DNA of 64,000 bases from DASYRM01 sp036004405 (GCA_036004405.1 DASYRM010000015.1:1-64000); one strand, 5' to 3'. Numbered from the stretch's first letter, positions 50,078 through 60,388 are shown. Numbers and translations: made by a program. The notes: generated by a model from the letters alone, not told the origin.

Positions 50078-51358
50078 TCAGAGGCCCGCGGGATCGAAGT
50101 GCTCGATGCGCCGCTTGAGATCGGCCATGAACTCGTCGGCGGCGAAGCCGTCGATGAGGCGGTGGTCGAACCCGAGCGTCAGATACGACATCGTGCGGAT
50201 GACCAGCTCGTCGTTCACCACCAGGGGGCGTTTCTCGACGGCGCCGACACACAGGATCGCCACCTGCGGCTGGTTGATGATCGGCAGGCCGAACTGCGCC
50301 CCGAGCTGGCCTGGGTTGGTGATGGTGAAGGTGCCGGCCTGCACTTCCTCGGGCTTCAGCTGCTTGGCCCTGGCACGCTCGGCCAGGTCGGCAATCGCCT
50401 TGCTCAAATCGACCGGCGTCAGGACGTCGGCCTGCTTCACCACCGGAACGATCAGGCCGCTGTCGAGCGCCACCGCGATGCCGAGGTTGATGTCCTTCTT
50501 GTAGACGATCGTGTCGCCGTCGAGCGCGGCGTTGAGCACCGGGTAGGCGCGCAGCGACTCGCAGCACGCGCGTGCGACGAAGGTCAGGTAGGTGAGCCGT
50601 GCGCCGGCCGCTTCGTATTCGGCCTTCTTCTGGCGCCGGATGCCGTCCACGGTGGTGAAGTCCACGTGGAAGACCGTGTGCACGTGCGCCGACGTGCGCC
50701 GGCTGAGCACCATGTGCTCGGCGATCTTGCGGCGCATCACCGAGAGCGGCTTCACCTCGACGTTCTCGCCGGGCTGATACGCCGGGACCCGGGGGCTCGG
50801 CGTGCCCGGCCGCGCGATCGCGGGCGTCTCGATGCGGTCGATGTAGCCGAGGATGTCGCGCTTGGTGACCCGTCCGCCGATACCCGATCCGCTGAGCGCC
50901 TCGATGTTGACGTTGTGGTCGTGCGCGATCCGCCGGACGACGGGTGACGACTTCCGGCGGCGGAGATCCTCCACCGAGCTCGGCGTCCGGGCCACGGGCG
51001 AGCCGTTGCTCGACGGATAGGGCGAGCGCGCCGGCGCCGGCGCGATGCCCGGAGCCGCGGGAGCCGCTGCGGCCGTCGCCGCGGATGCCGACACCGTGTC
51101 GCCGGCGGCCAGAGTCTCGCCCGCGGCGCCGATCAGCCCCACCACGCTGTCCACCGGCACCGTCTCGCCTTCGTTGACCTTGATCTGGAGCAGCACGCCC
51201 GCGGCCGGCGACGGGATCTCGGCGTCCACCTTGTCGGTGGAGATCTCGAAGAGCGGCTCGTCGCGATCGACCGCGTCGCCCACCTTCTTGATCCAGCGGA
51301 CGATCGTCCCTTCCGCGATCGATTCCCCCATCTGGGGCATCGTGATCGGTGTAGGCAT
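50078..51358 (-). CDS. 2-oxo-acid dehydrogenase E2 (acyltransferase)
   Basis: 426 aa from ATG 51358. Lipoyl domain (PQMGESIAEGTIVRW..STDKVDAEIPSPAAG, lipoyl-Lys in TDKVDA), Pro/Ala-rich linker, peripheral-subunit-binding domain (SPVVRRIAHDHNVN, SGIGGRVTKRDILGY), second linker, and catalytic domain with GTFTITNPGQLGAQFGLPI and FDHRLIDG (His and Asp). Pyruvate- or branched-chain-type E2; E1 is not beside it. Lies between lpdA (upstream) and lipB (10 bp downstream). Confidence 0.9.
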   Translation of the reverse strand: MPTPITMPQMGESIAEGTIVRWIKKVGDAVDRDEPLFEISTDKVDAEIPSPAAGVLLQIKVNEGETVPVDSVVGLIGAAGETLAAGDTVSASAATAAAAPAAPGIAPAPARSPYPSSNGSPVARTPSSVEDLRRRKSSPVVRRIAHDHNVNIEALSGSGIGGRVTKRDILGYIDRIETPAIARPGTPSPRVPAYQPGENVEVKPLSVMRRKIAEHMVLSRRTSAHVHTVFHVDFTTVDGIRRQKKAEYEAAGARLTYLTFVARACCESLRAYPVLNAALDGDTIVYKKDINLGIAVALDSGLIVPVVKQADVLTPVDLSKAIADLAERARAKQLKPEEVQAGTFTITNPGQLGAQFGLPIINQPQVAILCVGAVEKRPLVVNDELVIRTMSYLTLGFDHRLIDGFAADEFMADLKRRIEHFDPAGL

Positions 51359-51401
51359 GCTGGCCTTTGGCCTTAGGCCTTGGACCTTGGGGCGTGTGTG
51401 C

Positions 51402-52820
51402 TCACAGGTGAATCGCGGCGCCGTGCGTAGCGTGCGCAGCCTCCCGTACCGCCTCGGCAAACGTGGGATGAGCGTGGATCGTTTTGATGAGTTCTTCAAC
51501 TGTGCACTCGAGCCGGAGCGCCAGCACGGCTTCGGCGACGAGCTCGGTGGAGCGCGGGCCGATCATGTGCACGCCCAGCACCTCGTCGTAGCGCTTGTCG
51601 GCCACGATCTTCACGAAGCCCTCGGGCTCCCCCACCATCTTGGCACGGCCCAGCACCCCGAACGGGAACGACCCGACGACCACCTCGTAGCCGCGCTTCT
51701 TCGCCTCGGCCTCGGTGAGGCCCACGCTGCCGATCTCCGGATCGCAGTAGGTGCAGCCGGGCACGTGATCGAAGTTGAGCGGCTTCACGTCGAGGCCGGC
51801 GAGGCGCTCGGCCACCAGGATGCCCTCGGCGGACGACACGTGCGCGAGCTGCGGGTGCACGCTGCCGTTGCCCAGCGTCACCACGTCACCGATGGCCGAG
51901 ATGTTCGGCACCGAGGTTCGATAGAGCTCGTCCACCTTGATGTAGCCGCGCTCCATCGCCAGGCCCACCTCCTCGGCCCCGAGACCGGCCGTCACCGGTC
52001 CACGCCCGGTGGCGACGAGCAGGAGCTCGGCCGAGAGCTTCTTCGTCTCGCCTTCCGGCGTCTGCGCCTCGATGTCCACGCCCTTGGTGCCGGCCATGGC
52101 CTTGGTCACTTTGGTGCCGGTCATCACGGTGATGCCCTGCTTCTTGAACGACTTTTCCAGCTCGGCGGAGACGGCCTCGTCCTCCACCGGCACCAGGCGC
52201 GGCAGCAGCTCGATGATGGTGACGTCGCTGCCGAAGCGGCGGTAGATCGACGCGAACTCCACCCCCACGGCGCCGCTGCCCATGATGACGATCGACTTGG
52301 GGACTGCCTTGAGATGGATAGCCTCGTCGCTGGTGATGATGCGCGTGTGGTCGATCTCGATGCCCGGCACGCTGCGAGCGTAGGAGCCCGTGGCGACGAT
52401 GATCTCGGCCGCCTGCAGCTCCTGGGCATCGCCCTCGGTCACCACCACCTTGCCTTTGCCGGCCAGGCGCGCGGTACCTTTGATCCAGTCGATCTTGTTC
52501 TTCTTGAACAGGTACTCGATGCCCTTGGTGAGCCCGGTGACGATCTTGTCCTTGCGGGTCTGCACCTGGCCCATGTCGATCGCCGGGGTACCGGCCGGGA
52601 TAGTGACGCCCCACTCCTTGGCGTTCTGGATCACCTTCAGCGCGTGCGCGTGCTCGAGCAGCGCCTTGGTGGGGATGCAGCCCCAGATCAGGCACGTGCC
52701 GCCGAGCGCCTTCTGCTTCTCGACGACAGCCACTTTCTTTCCGAGCTGCGCGGCCCGGATTGCGGCCACGTAGCCGCCGGTTCCGGCGCCAATCACGACC
52801 ACATCGTATGCGTTCGCCAA
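51402..52820 (-). CDS. lpdA: Dihydrolipoyl dehydrogenase (E3)
   Basis: 472 aa. FAD motif VVVIGAGTGGYVAAIRAAQLGKKVAVVE, redox pair Cys-x4-Cys in GGTCLIWGCIPTKALL, NAD site IMGSGAVGVEFASIYRRFG, second FAD motif ISAIGDVVTLGNG and the C-terminal active-site HAHPTFAEAVREAA. E3 serves all lipoyl complexes, so it can act with the E2 next door and with SucA/SucB at 56256-60355. First gene of lpdA-E2-lipB on this strand. Confidence 0.95.
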   Translation of the reverse strand: MANAYDVVVIGAGTGGYVAAIRAAQLGKKVAVVEKQKALGGTCLIWGCIPTKALLEHAHALKVIQNAKEWGVTIPAGTPAIDMGQVQTRKDKIVTGLTKGIEYLFKKNKIDWIKGTARLAGKGKVVVTEGDAQELQAAEIIVATGSYARSVPGIEIDHTRIITSDEAIHLKAVPKSIVIMGSGAVGVEFASIYRRFGSDVTIIELLPRLVPVEDEAVSAELEKSFKKQGITVMTGTKVTKAMAGTKGVDIEAQTPEGETKKLSAELLLVATGRGPVTAGLGAEEVGLAMERGYIKVDELYRTSVPNISAIGDVVTLGNGSVHPQLAHVSSAEGILVAERLAGLDVKPLNFDHVPGCTYCDPEIGSVGLTEAEAKKRGYEVVVGSFPFGVLGRAKMVGEPEGFVKIVADKRYDEVLGVHMIGPRSTELVAEAVLALRLECTVEELIKTIHAHPTFAEAVREAAHATHGAAIHL

Positions 52821-52905
52821 GCAATCTCCTCGCCCTTGGGAGTGTGTCGGGGAGAATTGGGAGTGTCAAGGATCAGTGCGAGGCGGAGCGCAGCGGAGCC
52901 GAGCC

Positions 52906-52965
52906 GCCCGCGCGAAGCGCGGGCAAGGAGAAAGTATAAGGCGAGGCGAAGCCTCGCCTTATACT
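52906..52965. repeat. Palindromes with outward TATACT boxes upstream of sigma-54 activator
   Basis: GCCCGCGC-GAA-GCGCGGGC (52906-52924) and GTATAAGGCGAGGC-GAA-GCCTCGCCTTATAC (52934-52964, perfect 14-bp stem, family 2). TATACT occurs on the plus strand at 52960-52965, 6 bases before the ATG at 52972, and on the minus strand as the reverse complement of 52933-52938, pointing to lpdA. It fills the 151-bp gap between the divergent genes. Confidence 0.75.
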
Positions 52966-52971
52966 CGCGCC

Positions 52972-54474
<1,503 letters not shown>

Positions 54475-54511
54475 AACCGATGTCTCGTTCCTGACGACTG
54501 CTTCGGAAGGG

Positions 54512-54811
54512 CTACTTCTTCGGAAGAACAGTGTCCTTCAACTGTTTGGCGATGCGCGCCTTCACCACCGTCTTGGCCGGGATCTTGATGGCCTCGCCAG
54601 TGGCGGGGTTGCGACCCATACGCGCCTTGCGCTTCTGGACGACGAGCTTCACCATGCCCGGCAGCACGAACTCGCCGGACCGCTTCAGCTCTTTCTCCGC
54701 GAGCGCGGTAAGCTCGTCGAAATACTCCCGCGCCTGCGTCCGCTTCATTTCAAAGCGATCTGCAAAGTGCGAGAACAGCTCGGATTTGCCCATGCGTCGG
54801 GCCTCTGCCAT
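54512..54811 (-). CDS. HU/IHF-family DNA-binding protein
   Basis: 99 aa from ATG 54811 (GGGGGG ribosome site 5 bases before; an internal start at 54793 is possible). HU fold with the signature MGRNPATGEAIKIPAKTVVKAR in the DNA-binding arm; N-terminal helices LFSHFADRFEMKRTQAREYFDELTALAEKELKR. Nucleoid-associated or IHF-like. Convergent with the sigma-54 activator (38 bp). Bending proteins of this type often assist sigma-54 activators, but no link is shown. Confidence 0.88.
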   Translation of the reverse strand: MAEARRMGKSELFSHFADRFEMKRTQAREYFDELTALAEKELKRSGEFVLPGMVKLVVQKRKARMGRNPATGEAIKIPAKTVVKARIAKQLKDTVLPKK

Positions 54812-54972
54812 TGCGTCCCCCCAATCGATGCGCGCGACCGTCAGCCCGTTGCAGTGAAGCGCGCGTCGCACTGCCGCGGAAAACCTAAGGAAATCGGCCC
54901 CAATGCTATCGTGCGCCCGATCACGTGTCAACGAATCGCGGGCGGGAAACCGTGGAATTCGGGCCAAAATGC

Positions 54973-54978
54973 TAAAAT
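54973..54978 (+). promoter_or_regulatory. Candidate -10 box before queF (TAAAAT)
   Basis: TAAAAT ends 9 bases before the queF ATG at 54988; no Shine-Dalgarno. The -35 region is weak. Suggests a leaderless mRNA. Confidence 0.35.
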
Positions 54979-54987
54979 TCCCGGCGC

Positions 54988-55338
54988 ATGTCAAGCACGG
55001 CCACGCTTGAAACCTTCCCGAGTCCGCGTCCGGATCGAGAGTTCGAGATCGCGATCAGCTGCCCTGAGTTCACCTCGGTGTGCCCCAAGACGGGCTTGCC
55101 CGACTTCGGCGAAATCCGCATCACCTACACGCCGGCCGATCGCTGCATCGAGCTCAAATCGTTGAAGTACTACATGATCAGCTTCCGCGACAAAGGCATC
55201 TTCTACGAGGCGGTCACGAATCAGATCCTCGACGATCTGGTGGCCGCGTGCGGACCACGTCGCATGACGGTCGTCGGCGACTTCACCGTCCGCGGCGGCA
55301 TCAAGACCGTGGTAACGGCGACGTATTCGCGTACGTAG
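54988..55338 (+). CDS. queF: NADPH-dependent 7-cyano-7-deazaguanine reductase QueF
   Basis: 116 aa, single-domain QueF. FTSVCPKTGLPDFGE holds the catalytic Cys32 and Asp39, and ELKSLKYYMISFRDKGIFYE is the QueF motif. Reduces preQ0 to preQ1 in queuosine synthesis. The final SRT and TAG stop are encoded by the palindrome flank (GCGTACGTAG) that also carries the stop of the convergent Cof gene. Other queuosine genes are not in the window. Confidence 0.93.
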   Translation: MSSTATLETFPSPRPDREFEIAISCPEFTSVCPKTGLPDFGEIRITYTPADRCIELKSLKYYMISFRDKGIFYEAVTNQILDDLVAACGPRRMTVVGDFTVRGGIKTVVTATYSRT

Positions 55339-55339
55339 T

Positions 55340-55373
55340 ACGTAGAGGCGGACCTGGAGGTCCGCCTCTACGT
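55340..55373. repeat. Perfect 16-bp family-1 palindrome
   Basis: ACGTAGAGGCGGACCT (55340-55355), loop GG, AGGTCCGCCTCTACGT (55358-55373): the longest perfect copy. queF stop is the TAG 2 bases before it and the Cof stop (55368-55370) is inside its right arm, so a single element gives both convergent genes their stop codons. It could also act as a bidirectional terminator. Confidence 0.85.
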
Positions 55374-56207
55374 GCTAGACCGACTCTTCAGCACGAGCCG
55401 TTGAATCGCCTGAGCGACGCCGGCCTCGTCCTGGCTGCCGGTTTCGTGAAACCCCCGCGTCTTCAGCGGCTCCACCGCGTTGCCCATCACCACGGGCGTG
55501 CCCGCGAACTCGAGCATCTCGAGGTCGTTGAAGTTGTCGCCGATTGCCATCACCTGCTCGCGGGCGAGCCCGAGGCCGCGCGCGCAGCTCTCGAGCGCAC
55601 GCCCCTTGGTGGCGACGGGGCTGGTGACGTCCACGAGCGAGAAGTCGCGATCCACGTACTCGGTGAGCGACACGTTCACCTCGTGCGCCTGCGCGCGGAT
55701 CTCGTCGGCGAGCACCCGCATGGCCGCGTAGCCACCGTTGAACATCACCTGAATCGGATCCTCGGTGAGCGCGTCTTCGAGCGGAACGCTGCGCGCGATG
55801 TACGACTTGTTGCGCGCCCAGTAGCCCTTGCGGCCGGGATGCGACCAGTCCATCGTCTCGAACACGATCTGTCCGTGCACGTCGCGATCGAAGACGAGTG
55901 CCGTCGCGGCACGATGGCCGGCGTTGGCGTCGAGCACGGTCCGCGCGACATTTTTGTCGAGCAGCCGCCGCGCCCGCGTCGACCCGTCCATGCCACGCTC
56001 CACGGCGCCGTTGCTGACGATCAGCGTGAGGTTCCCGGGCAGCCCCTCGGCCACCGGCCGGGCAAAGGGATAACTCCTTCCGGTTACGAGGGCGACGTGC
56101 ACGCCGGCGTCCACGGCAGCATGAATGGCATCGCGATTGGCCTGGGGGAAACGCCCCCCCGAATCGAGCAATGTCCCGTCCACGTCGATGCCGATAAGCT
56201 GGATCAT
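55368..56207 (-). CDS. Cof-type HAD phosphatase
   Basis: 279 aa. HAD motifs: IDVDGTLLD (Asp8/Asp10 nucleophile), LVTGRS, and IGDNFNDLEML with the metal-site Asp pair; a Cof-type alpha/beta cap lies between. Dephosphorylates sugar phosphates or FMN-like substrates; specificity unknown. The C-terminal ST and TAG stop lie in the palindrome at 55340-55373. Divergent from sucA (48 bp). Confidence 0.85.
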   Translation of the reverse strand: MIQLIGIDVDGTLLDSGGRFPQANRDAIHAAVDAGVHVALVTGRSYPFARPVAEGLPGNLTLIVSNGAVERGMDGSTRARRLLDKNVARTVLDANAGHRAATALVFDRDVHGQIVFETMDWSHPGRKGYWARNKSYIARSVPLEDALTEDPIQVMFNGGYAAMRVLADEIRAQAHEVNVSLTEYVDRDFSLVDVTSPVATKGRALESCARGLGLAREQVMAIGDNFNDLEMLEFAGTPVVMGNAVEPLKTRGFHETGSQDEAGVAQAIQRLVLKSRSST

Positions 56208-56226
56208 CAGGCTTCTTTCAGTGCGC

Positions 56227-56233
56227 TAGCATA
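56227..56233. promoter_or_regulatory. Symmetric divergent -10 box (TAGCATA)
   Basis: TAGCATA lies between the divergent Cof and sucA genes. Plus: TAGCAT, about 23 bases before the sucA ATG. Minus: TATGCT, 20 bases before the Cof ATG. A TANNNTA box like those at 38593 and 42787. Confidence 0.4.
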
Positions 56234-56255
56234 GGAAGTTACAGGAAATCCAAGG

Positions 56256-59093
56256 ATGACACTGGAGCGGATCTCGGGGATCAACGCCGGCTACGTTCTC
56301 GAGCTGTACGAAAAATATCGACAAGACCCGCAGTCGGTCGATCCGGCCACGCGTGCGGTGTTCGAGTCGTGGGTTCCGGCCGATGCCGTTCGCCAGGAGC
56401 CGGCGCCGCTGACGGCGGCCGGCGCCGTCCCCGACCTGCACGTGATCGTGGGCGCGGCCAATCTGGCCGAGTCGATCCGCCGGTTCGGCCATCTGGCCGC
56501 CCAGCTCGATCCGCTCGGCTCGGCGCAGATCGGCGACTCGACGCTGCATCCGAAGACGCACGGCATCACCGACGACGATCTGAAACGGCTGCCCGCGTCG
56601 CTCGTCGGCGGTCCGCCCGCCGAGAGCTCGTCGAACGCCTACGAGGCCATCGAGAAGCTGCGGCGCGTCTACTGCTCCACCACCGGGTTCGACATCGCGC
56701 ACCTGTTCGTGCCCGCCGAGCGCGCGTGGATGCGCGAGGCCGCCGAGTCGGGCCGCTACCTGCCATCGATGGATCCGGCAAACGCCGAAGCGCTGCTCGA
56801 CCGCGTCACCCAGGTGGAAGTGTTCGAGCGCTTCCTGCAGCGCACCTTCACCGGGAAGACGCGCTTCTCGATCGAAGGGCTCGACATGCTGCTGCCGGTC
56901 CTCGACGAAATCATGTCGGGAGCGGCGGGCACCGGCACGCGCCACATGATGCTGGGTATGGCGCACCGCGGGCGGCTGAACGTGCTCGCGCACATCCTGC
57001 AGAAGCCGTACGCGCAGATCCTGGCCGAGTTCAAGGATCCGATCGCGGTGCAGATGCTGCGGATGGATCTCGGCTTCATGGGCGACGTGAAGTACCACGC
57101 GGGCGGCACCGCCGAATCGCCGGCGGGCGGCCACATGTGGGTGTCGATGGCGCCAAATCCAAGCCACCTGGAGGCCGTGAATCCCGTCGTGGCGGGCATG
57201 GCGCGCGCCGCAGGCACGCTGGCGAACCGCGGGGGCGCCCCGATCTTCGACGGCGCGATGACGCTGCCGGTGCTGATCCATGGCGACTCGGCGTTTCCCG
57301 GCCAGGGCATCGTGGCCGAGACGCTCAACCTGTCGCGGCTCGACGGCTATCACACCGACGGCACCATCCACATCATCGCCAACAACCAGCTCGGGTTCAC
57401 CGCCACGCCCGGCGAATCCTACAGCACGAGCTACGCGAGCGGCCTGGCTCGCGGCTTCAAGATTCCGATCATCCACGTTAACGCCGACGACCCGGCCGCG
57501 TGCCTCGAGGCGGCGCGGATGGCGTGGGAGTACCGCGCGCGGTTCCGGAAGGACTTCCTGATCGACCTGGTCGGCTACCGCCGCCACGGACACAACGAAG
57601 GCGACGAGCCGGCGTTCACGCAGCCGGTGATGTACAAGCAGATCGGCACGCACCCGACCGTGCGCGAGCAGTTCGCCGACTCGCTGGTCAAGCACGGCAC
57701 GCTGTCGCAGGAAACCGCCGACGGCCTCGTGAAGAAGCACTTCACCGTGCTCGAGCAGACGTTTGCCGCGCTCAAGCCCGATCAAGACTACGTGCCGCCG
57801 ATCCCGACACCGGCCGCGCCCGGCCTGGCAGCCAAGACGCACACCGGCGTGCCGATCGAGCTGCTGCGCGACCTCAGCGAATCGCTGCTGTCGACTCCCG
57901 AGGGCTTCCACGTCCACAAGAAGCTCGAGCGCGTGCGCGATCGGAAGCGCGCCATGCTGACCAACACCAAAGAGCGCACGGTGGACTGGGGCAGCGCCGA
58001 GGAGCTGGCGTTTGCCAGCATCCTGGCCGAGGGCGTGCCGATGCGGCTCACCGGCGAGGACGTGCAGCGGGGGACGTTCAGCCACCGCCACGCGGTGCTG
58101 CACGACGCGGTGACCGGCGTCGAGCACGTGCCGCTGCAGCAGCTGTCGCAGGCGCGCGGCTCGTTCGAGATCCACAACAGCCCGCTCACCGAAGCGGCCA
58201 CCATCGGTTTCGAATTCGGCTACAACATGCAGGAGCCGAAGCACCTGGTGATCTGGGAAGCCCAGTACGGCGACTTCATCAACGGGGCGCAGATCATCCT
58301 CGATCAGTTCGTCACGTCGGGCCGATCGAAGTGGGGGCTGAAACCGTCGCTGGTGTTCCTGCTGCCGCACGGCTACGAGGGGCAGGGGCCCGAACATTCG
58401 AGCGCACGGCCCGAGCGCTTCCTGCAGGCGGCCGCCGACATCAACCTGCGCCTGGTCAACTGCACGACGGCCGCGCAGTACTTCCACGTGCTGCGCCGGC
58501 AGGCCGCGCTGCTCGAGAAGGACCCGCTGCCGCTCATCGTCCTGACGCCGAAGAGCCTGCTGCGGCATCCGGCCGTCAGCTCGACGCCCCAGGAGCTCAC
58601 CGAGGGTCATTTCCGATCCGTGCTCGACGATCCCGAGGCGCTCGCGCGCGCGAAGAGCGTGCGCCGCCTGGTGCTGTGCAGCGGCAAGGTCTACATCGAT
58701 CTGATCAGCCACGAGCGGCGCGCCAGCGCCAAAGAGGTGGCGATCTGCCGCGTGGAACAGCTCTATCCGTTCCCCAACGTCGCGCTGCGCGAGGTGCTCG
58801 AGCACTATCCGTCGCTCGCCGAGGTGGCCTGGGTACAGGAAGAGCCGTCGAACATGGGCGCGTGGGAGTTCATGTCCCCGCGGCTCGAGGAGCTGCTCGG
58901 CGACCGCTGCGGCCTGCGCTACATCGGCCGCGCCCGCAATTCGAGCCCGTCCGAGGGATCCTCGGCGTGGCACCAGGTCAACCAGAAGGTGCTCGTCGAG
59001 CTGGCCTTCGACCTGCAGACCGATATGCTGTCGCCGTCGGTGGTGTGGTCGAAGCCGGTGCGCAGCCTGGCCCCCACGGCCGCCAAGAAATAG
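56256..59093 (+). CDS. sucA: 2-oxoglutarate dehydrogenase E1
   Basis: 945 aa, usual length for E1o. N-terminal E2-binding helix (YVLELYEKYRQDP), then the thiamine-diphosphate core: MAHRGRLNVL, GDVKYHAGG-type segment (FMGDVKYHAGG), SHLEAVNPVV, GDSAFPGQGIVAETL, YRRHGHNEGDEPAFTQP, and C-terminal DQFVTSGRSKWG, LLPHGYEGQGPEHSSARPER. Oxidatively decarboxylates 2-oxoglutarate in the TCA cycle. Its TAG stop begins the family-2 palindrome at 59091-59111, and sucB follows. Confidence 0.95.
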   Translation: MTLERISGINAGYVLELYEKYRQDPQSVDPATRAVFESWVPADAVRQEPAPLTAAGAVPDLHVIVGAANLAESIRRFGHLAAQLDPLGSAQIGDSTLHPKTHGITDDDLKRLPASLVGGPPAESSSNAYEAIEKLRRVYCSTTGFDIAHLFVPAERAWMREAAESGRYLPSMDPANAEALLDRVTQVEVFERFLQRTFTGKTRFSIEGLDMLLPVLDEIMSGAAGTGTRHMMLGMAHRGRLNVLAHILQKPYAQILAEFKDPIAVQMLRMDLGFMGDVKYHAGGTAESPAGGHMWVSMAPNPSHLEAVNPVVAGMARAAGTLANRGGAPIFDGAMTLPVLIHGDSAFPGQGIVAETLNLSRLDGYHTDGTIHIIANNQLGFTATPGESYSTSYASGLARGFKIPIIHVNADDPAACLEAARMAWEYRARFRKDFLIDLVGYRRHGHNEGDEPAFTQPVMYKQIGTHPTVREQFADSLVKHGTLSQETADGLVKKHFTVLEQTFAALKPDQDYVPPIPTPAAPGLAAKTHTGVPIELLRDLSESLLSTPEGFHVHKKLERVRDRKRAMLTNTKERTVDWGSAEELAFASILAEGVPMRLTGEDVQRGTFSHRHAVLHDAVTGVEHVPLQQLSQARGSFEIHNSPLTEAATIGFEFGYNMQEPKHLVIWEAQYGDFINGAQIILDQFVTSGRSKWGLKPSLVFLLPHGYEGQGPEHSSARPERFLQAAADINLRLVNCTTAAQYFHVLRRQAALLEKDPLPLIVLTPKSLLRHPAVSSTPQELTEGHFRSVLDDPEALARAKSVRRLVLCSGKVYIDLISHERRASAKEVAICRVEQLYPFPNVALREVLEHYPSLAEVAWVQEEPSNMGAWEFMSPRLEELLGDRCGLRYIGRARNSSPSEGSSAWHQVNQKVLVELAFDLQTDMLSPSVVWSKPVRSLAPTAAKK

Positions 59094-59111
59094 CGAGGCT
59101 GCGCCTCGCTA
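59091..59111. repeat. Family-2 palindrome between sucA and sucB
   Basis: TAGCGAGGC (59091-59099), loop TGC, GCCTCGCTA (59103-59111): perfect 9-bp stem. The sucA stop is the first TAG of the element. It may terminate or stabilise the sucA mRNA, or simply sit in the 35-bp gap. Confidence 0.75.
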
Positions 59112-59128
59112 TACAGTGAAAGAGAGTC

Positions 59129-60355
59129 ATGTCCAACATCGTTGTTCCAGAGCTCGGTGAGTCGGTGGTCGAGGCACGCATTGCCAAGTGGCTGAAGAAG
59201 CCCGGCGATCGCGTGGACGTGGGCGAGGCGGTCGTCGAGCTGGAAACCGAGAAGATCGACCTCGAGGTGAGCGCGGAAAAGAGCGGCGTCATCGCCAGCA
59301 TCGCGCGCCAGGAGGGCGAGGACGTCAAGATCGGCGAGCTGCTCGCCGTGGTGGACGAGAGCGGCGCGGCCGCGCCGGCGGCGTCGGCCGAGTCCAAGCC
59401 GGCGGCCAAGGCCGCTGCTCCGGCGCCCAACGGCTCGGCGAACGGTGCGACCGCCGACGACCTTCGTGCAACCCCCACCGCGCGGCGCGTGGCCAAAGAT
59501 CACGACGTGAATCTCGGGACCGTACAGGGCACGGGCAGCTCCGGCCGCGTGATGAAGCAGGACGTCCAGGCGGCGATTGCGCCAGCTCCAGCGCCGGTAT
59601 CGAAGCCCGCCCCAGCTCCGGCGCCAGCGCCGGCCGCCGCCGTGCCTGCCGGAAATCGCGGCGAGACGCGCGTGCGGATGACCAAGCGGCGCGAGACGAT
59701 CGCACGCCGCCTGGTGGAGGCGCAGCACAACGCCGCCATGCTCACCACCTTCAACGAGGTGGACATGACGGCCGTGATGGGTCTGCGCGAACGACAGAAG
59801 GAGTCGTTCAAGAAGCGCTACGGGATGAACCTCGGCATCGCCTCGTTCTTCGTCAAGGCGAGCATCGCCGCGCTCAAGGCGTTTCCGCAGCTCAACGCCG
59901 AGATTCAGGGCAACGAGATTGTCTACAAGCCGTACCACGACATCGGCATGGCCGTGGGCGCGGAAGGCGGGCTCGTGGTACCGGTGCTGCGCGACGCCGA
60001 CCGGATGGCGTTCGCCGAAATCGAGAAGGCCATTCGCGCGTACGCGCAAAAGGCGTCCGACGGCACGCTCACGCTCGAGGATCTGGCGGGAGGCACCTTC
60101 ACCATCACCAACGGCGGTGTGTTCGGATCGCTCCTGAGCACGCCGATTCTGAATCCGCCGCAGGTGGCCATCCTGGGCCTGCACAAGATTCAGGAGCGCG
60201 CCGTGGCAGTGAACGGGCAGGTCGTCGTCCGCCCCATGATGTACGTGGCGCTGTCGTACGACCACCGCATCGTGGACGGCCGCGAAGCCGTGCAGTTCCT
60301 GGTGAAAATCAAGGAATTCATCGAGGATCCGGGGCACCTGCTGCTCGAGAGCTAG
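59129..60355 (+). CDS. sucB: 2-oxoglutarate dehydrogenase E2 (dihydrolipoyl succinyltransferase)
   Basis: 408 aa. Lipoyl domain (PELGESVVEARIAKWLKKPGD, lipoyl-Lys in ETEKIDLEV), Ala/Pro-rich linker, binding domain (TARRVAKDHDVN, TGSSGRVMKQDVQA), and catalytic domain TITNGGVFGSLLSTPI and SYDHRIVDGREAVQF (His-Asp pair). Ribosome site AGAGAG before ATG 59129. Works with SucA and LpdA. Confidence 0.94.
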   Translation: MSNIVVPELGESVVEARIAKWLKKPGDRVDVGEAVVELETEKIDLEVSAEKSGVIASIARQEGEDVKIGELLAVVDESGAAAPAASAESKPAAKAAAPAPNGSANGATADDLRATPTARRVAKDHDVNLGTVQGTGSSGRVMKQDVQAAIAPAPAPVSKPAPAPAPAPAAAVPAGNRGETRVRMTKRRETIARRLVEAQHNAAMLTTFNEVDMTAVMGLRERQKESFKKRYGMNLGIASFFVKASIAALKAFPQLNAEIQGNEIVYKPYHDIGMAVGAEGGLVVPVLRDADRMAFAEIEKAIRAYAQKASDGTLTLEDLAGGTFTITNGGVFGSLLSTPILNPPQVAILGLHKIQERAVAVNGQVVVRPMMYVALSYDHRIVDGREAVQFLVKIKEFIEDPGHLLLES

Positions 60356-60372
60356 CGACGCCCGCCCCGAAC

Positions 60373-60378
60373 TAAAAT
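60373..60378 (+). promoter_or_regulatory. Candidate -10 box (TAAAAT)
   Basis: TAAAAT ends 10 bases before the ATG at 60389, as in queF (9 bases). A GGGGCGAG sequence between could serve as a weak ribosome site. Confidence 0.3.
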
Positions 60379-60388
60379 AGGGGCGAGC

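Noticed and set aside
56226..58973. A 915-codon minus-strand open frame antisense to sucA
   Set aside because: Mirror frame of a highly conserved gene in GC-rich DNA; no domain or start supports it.
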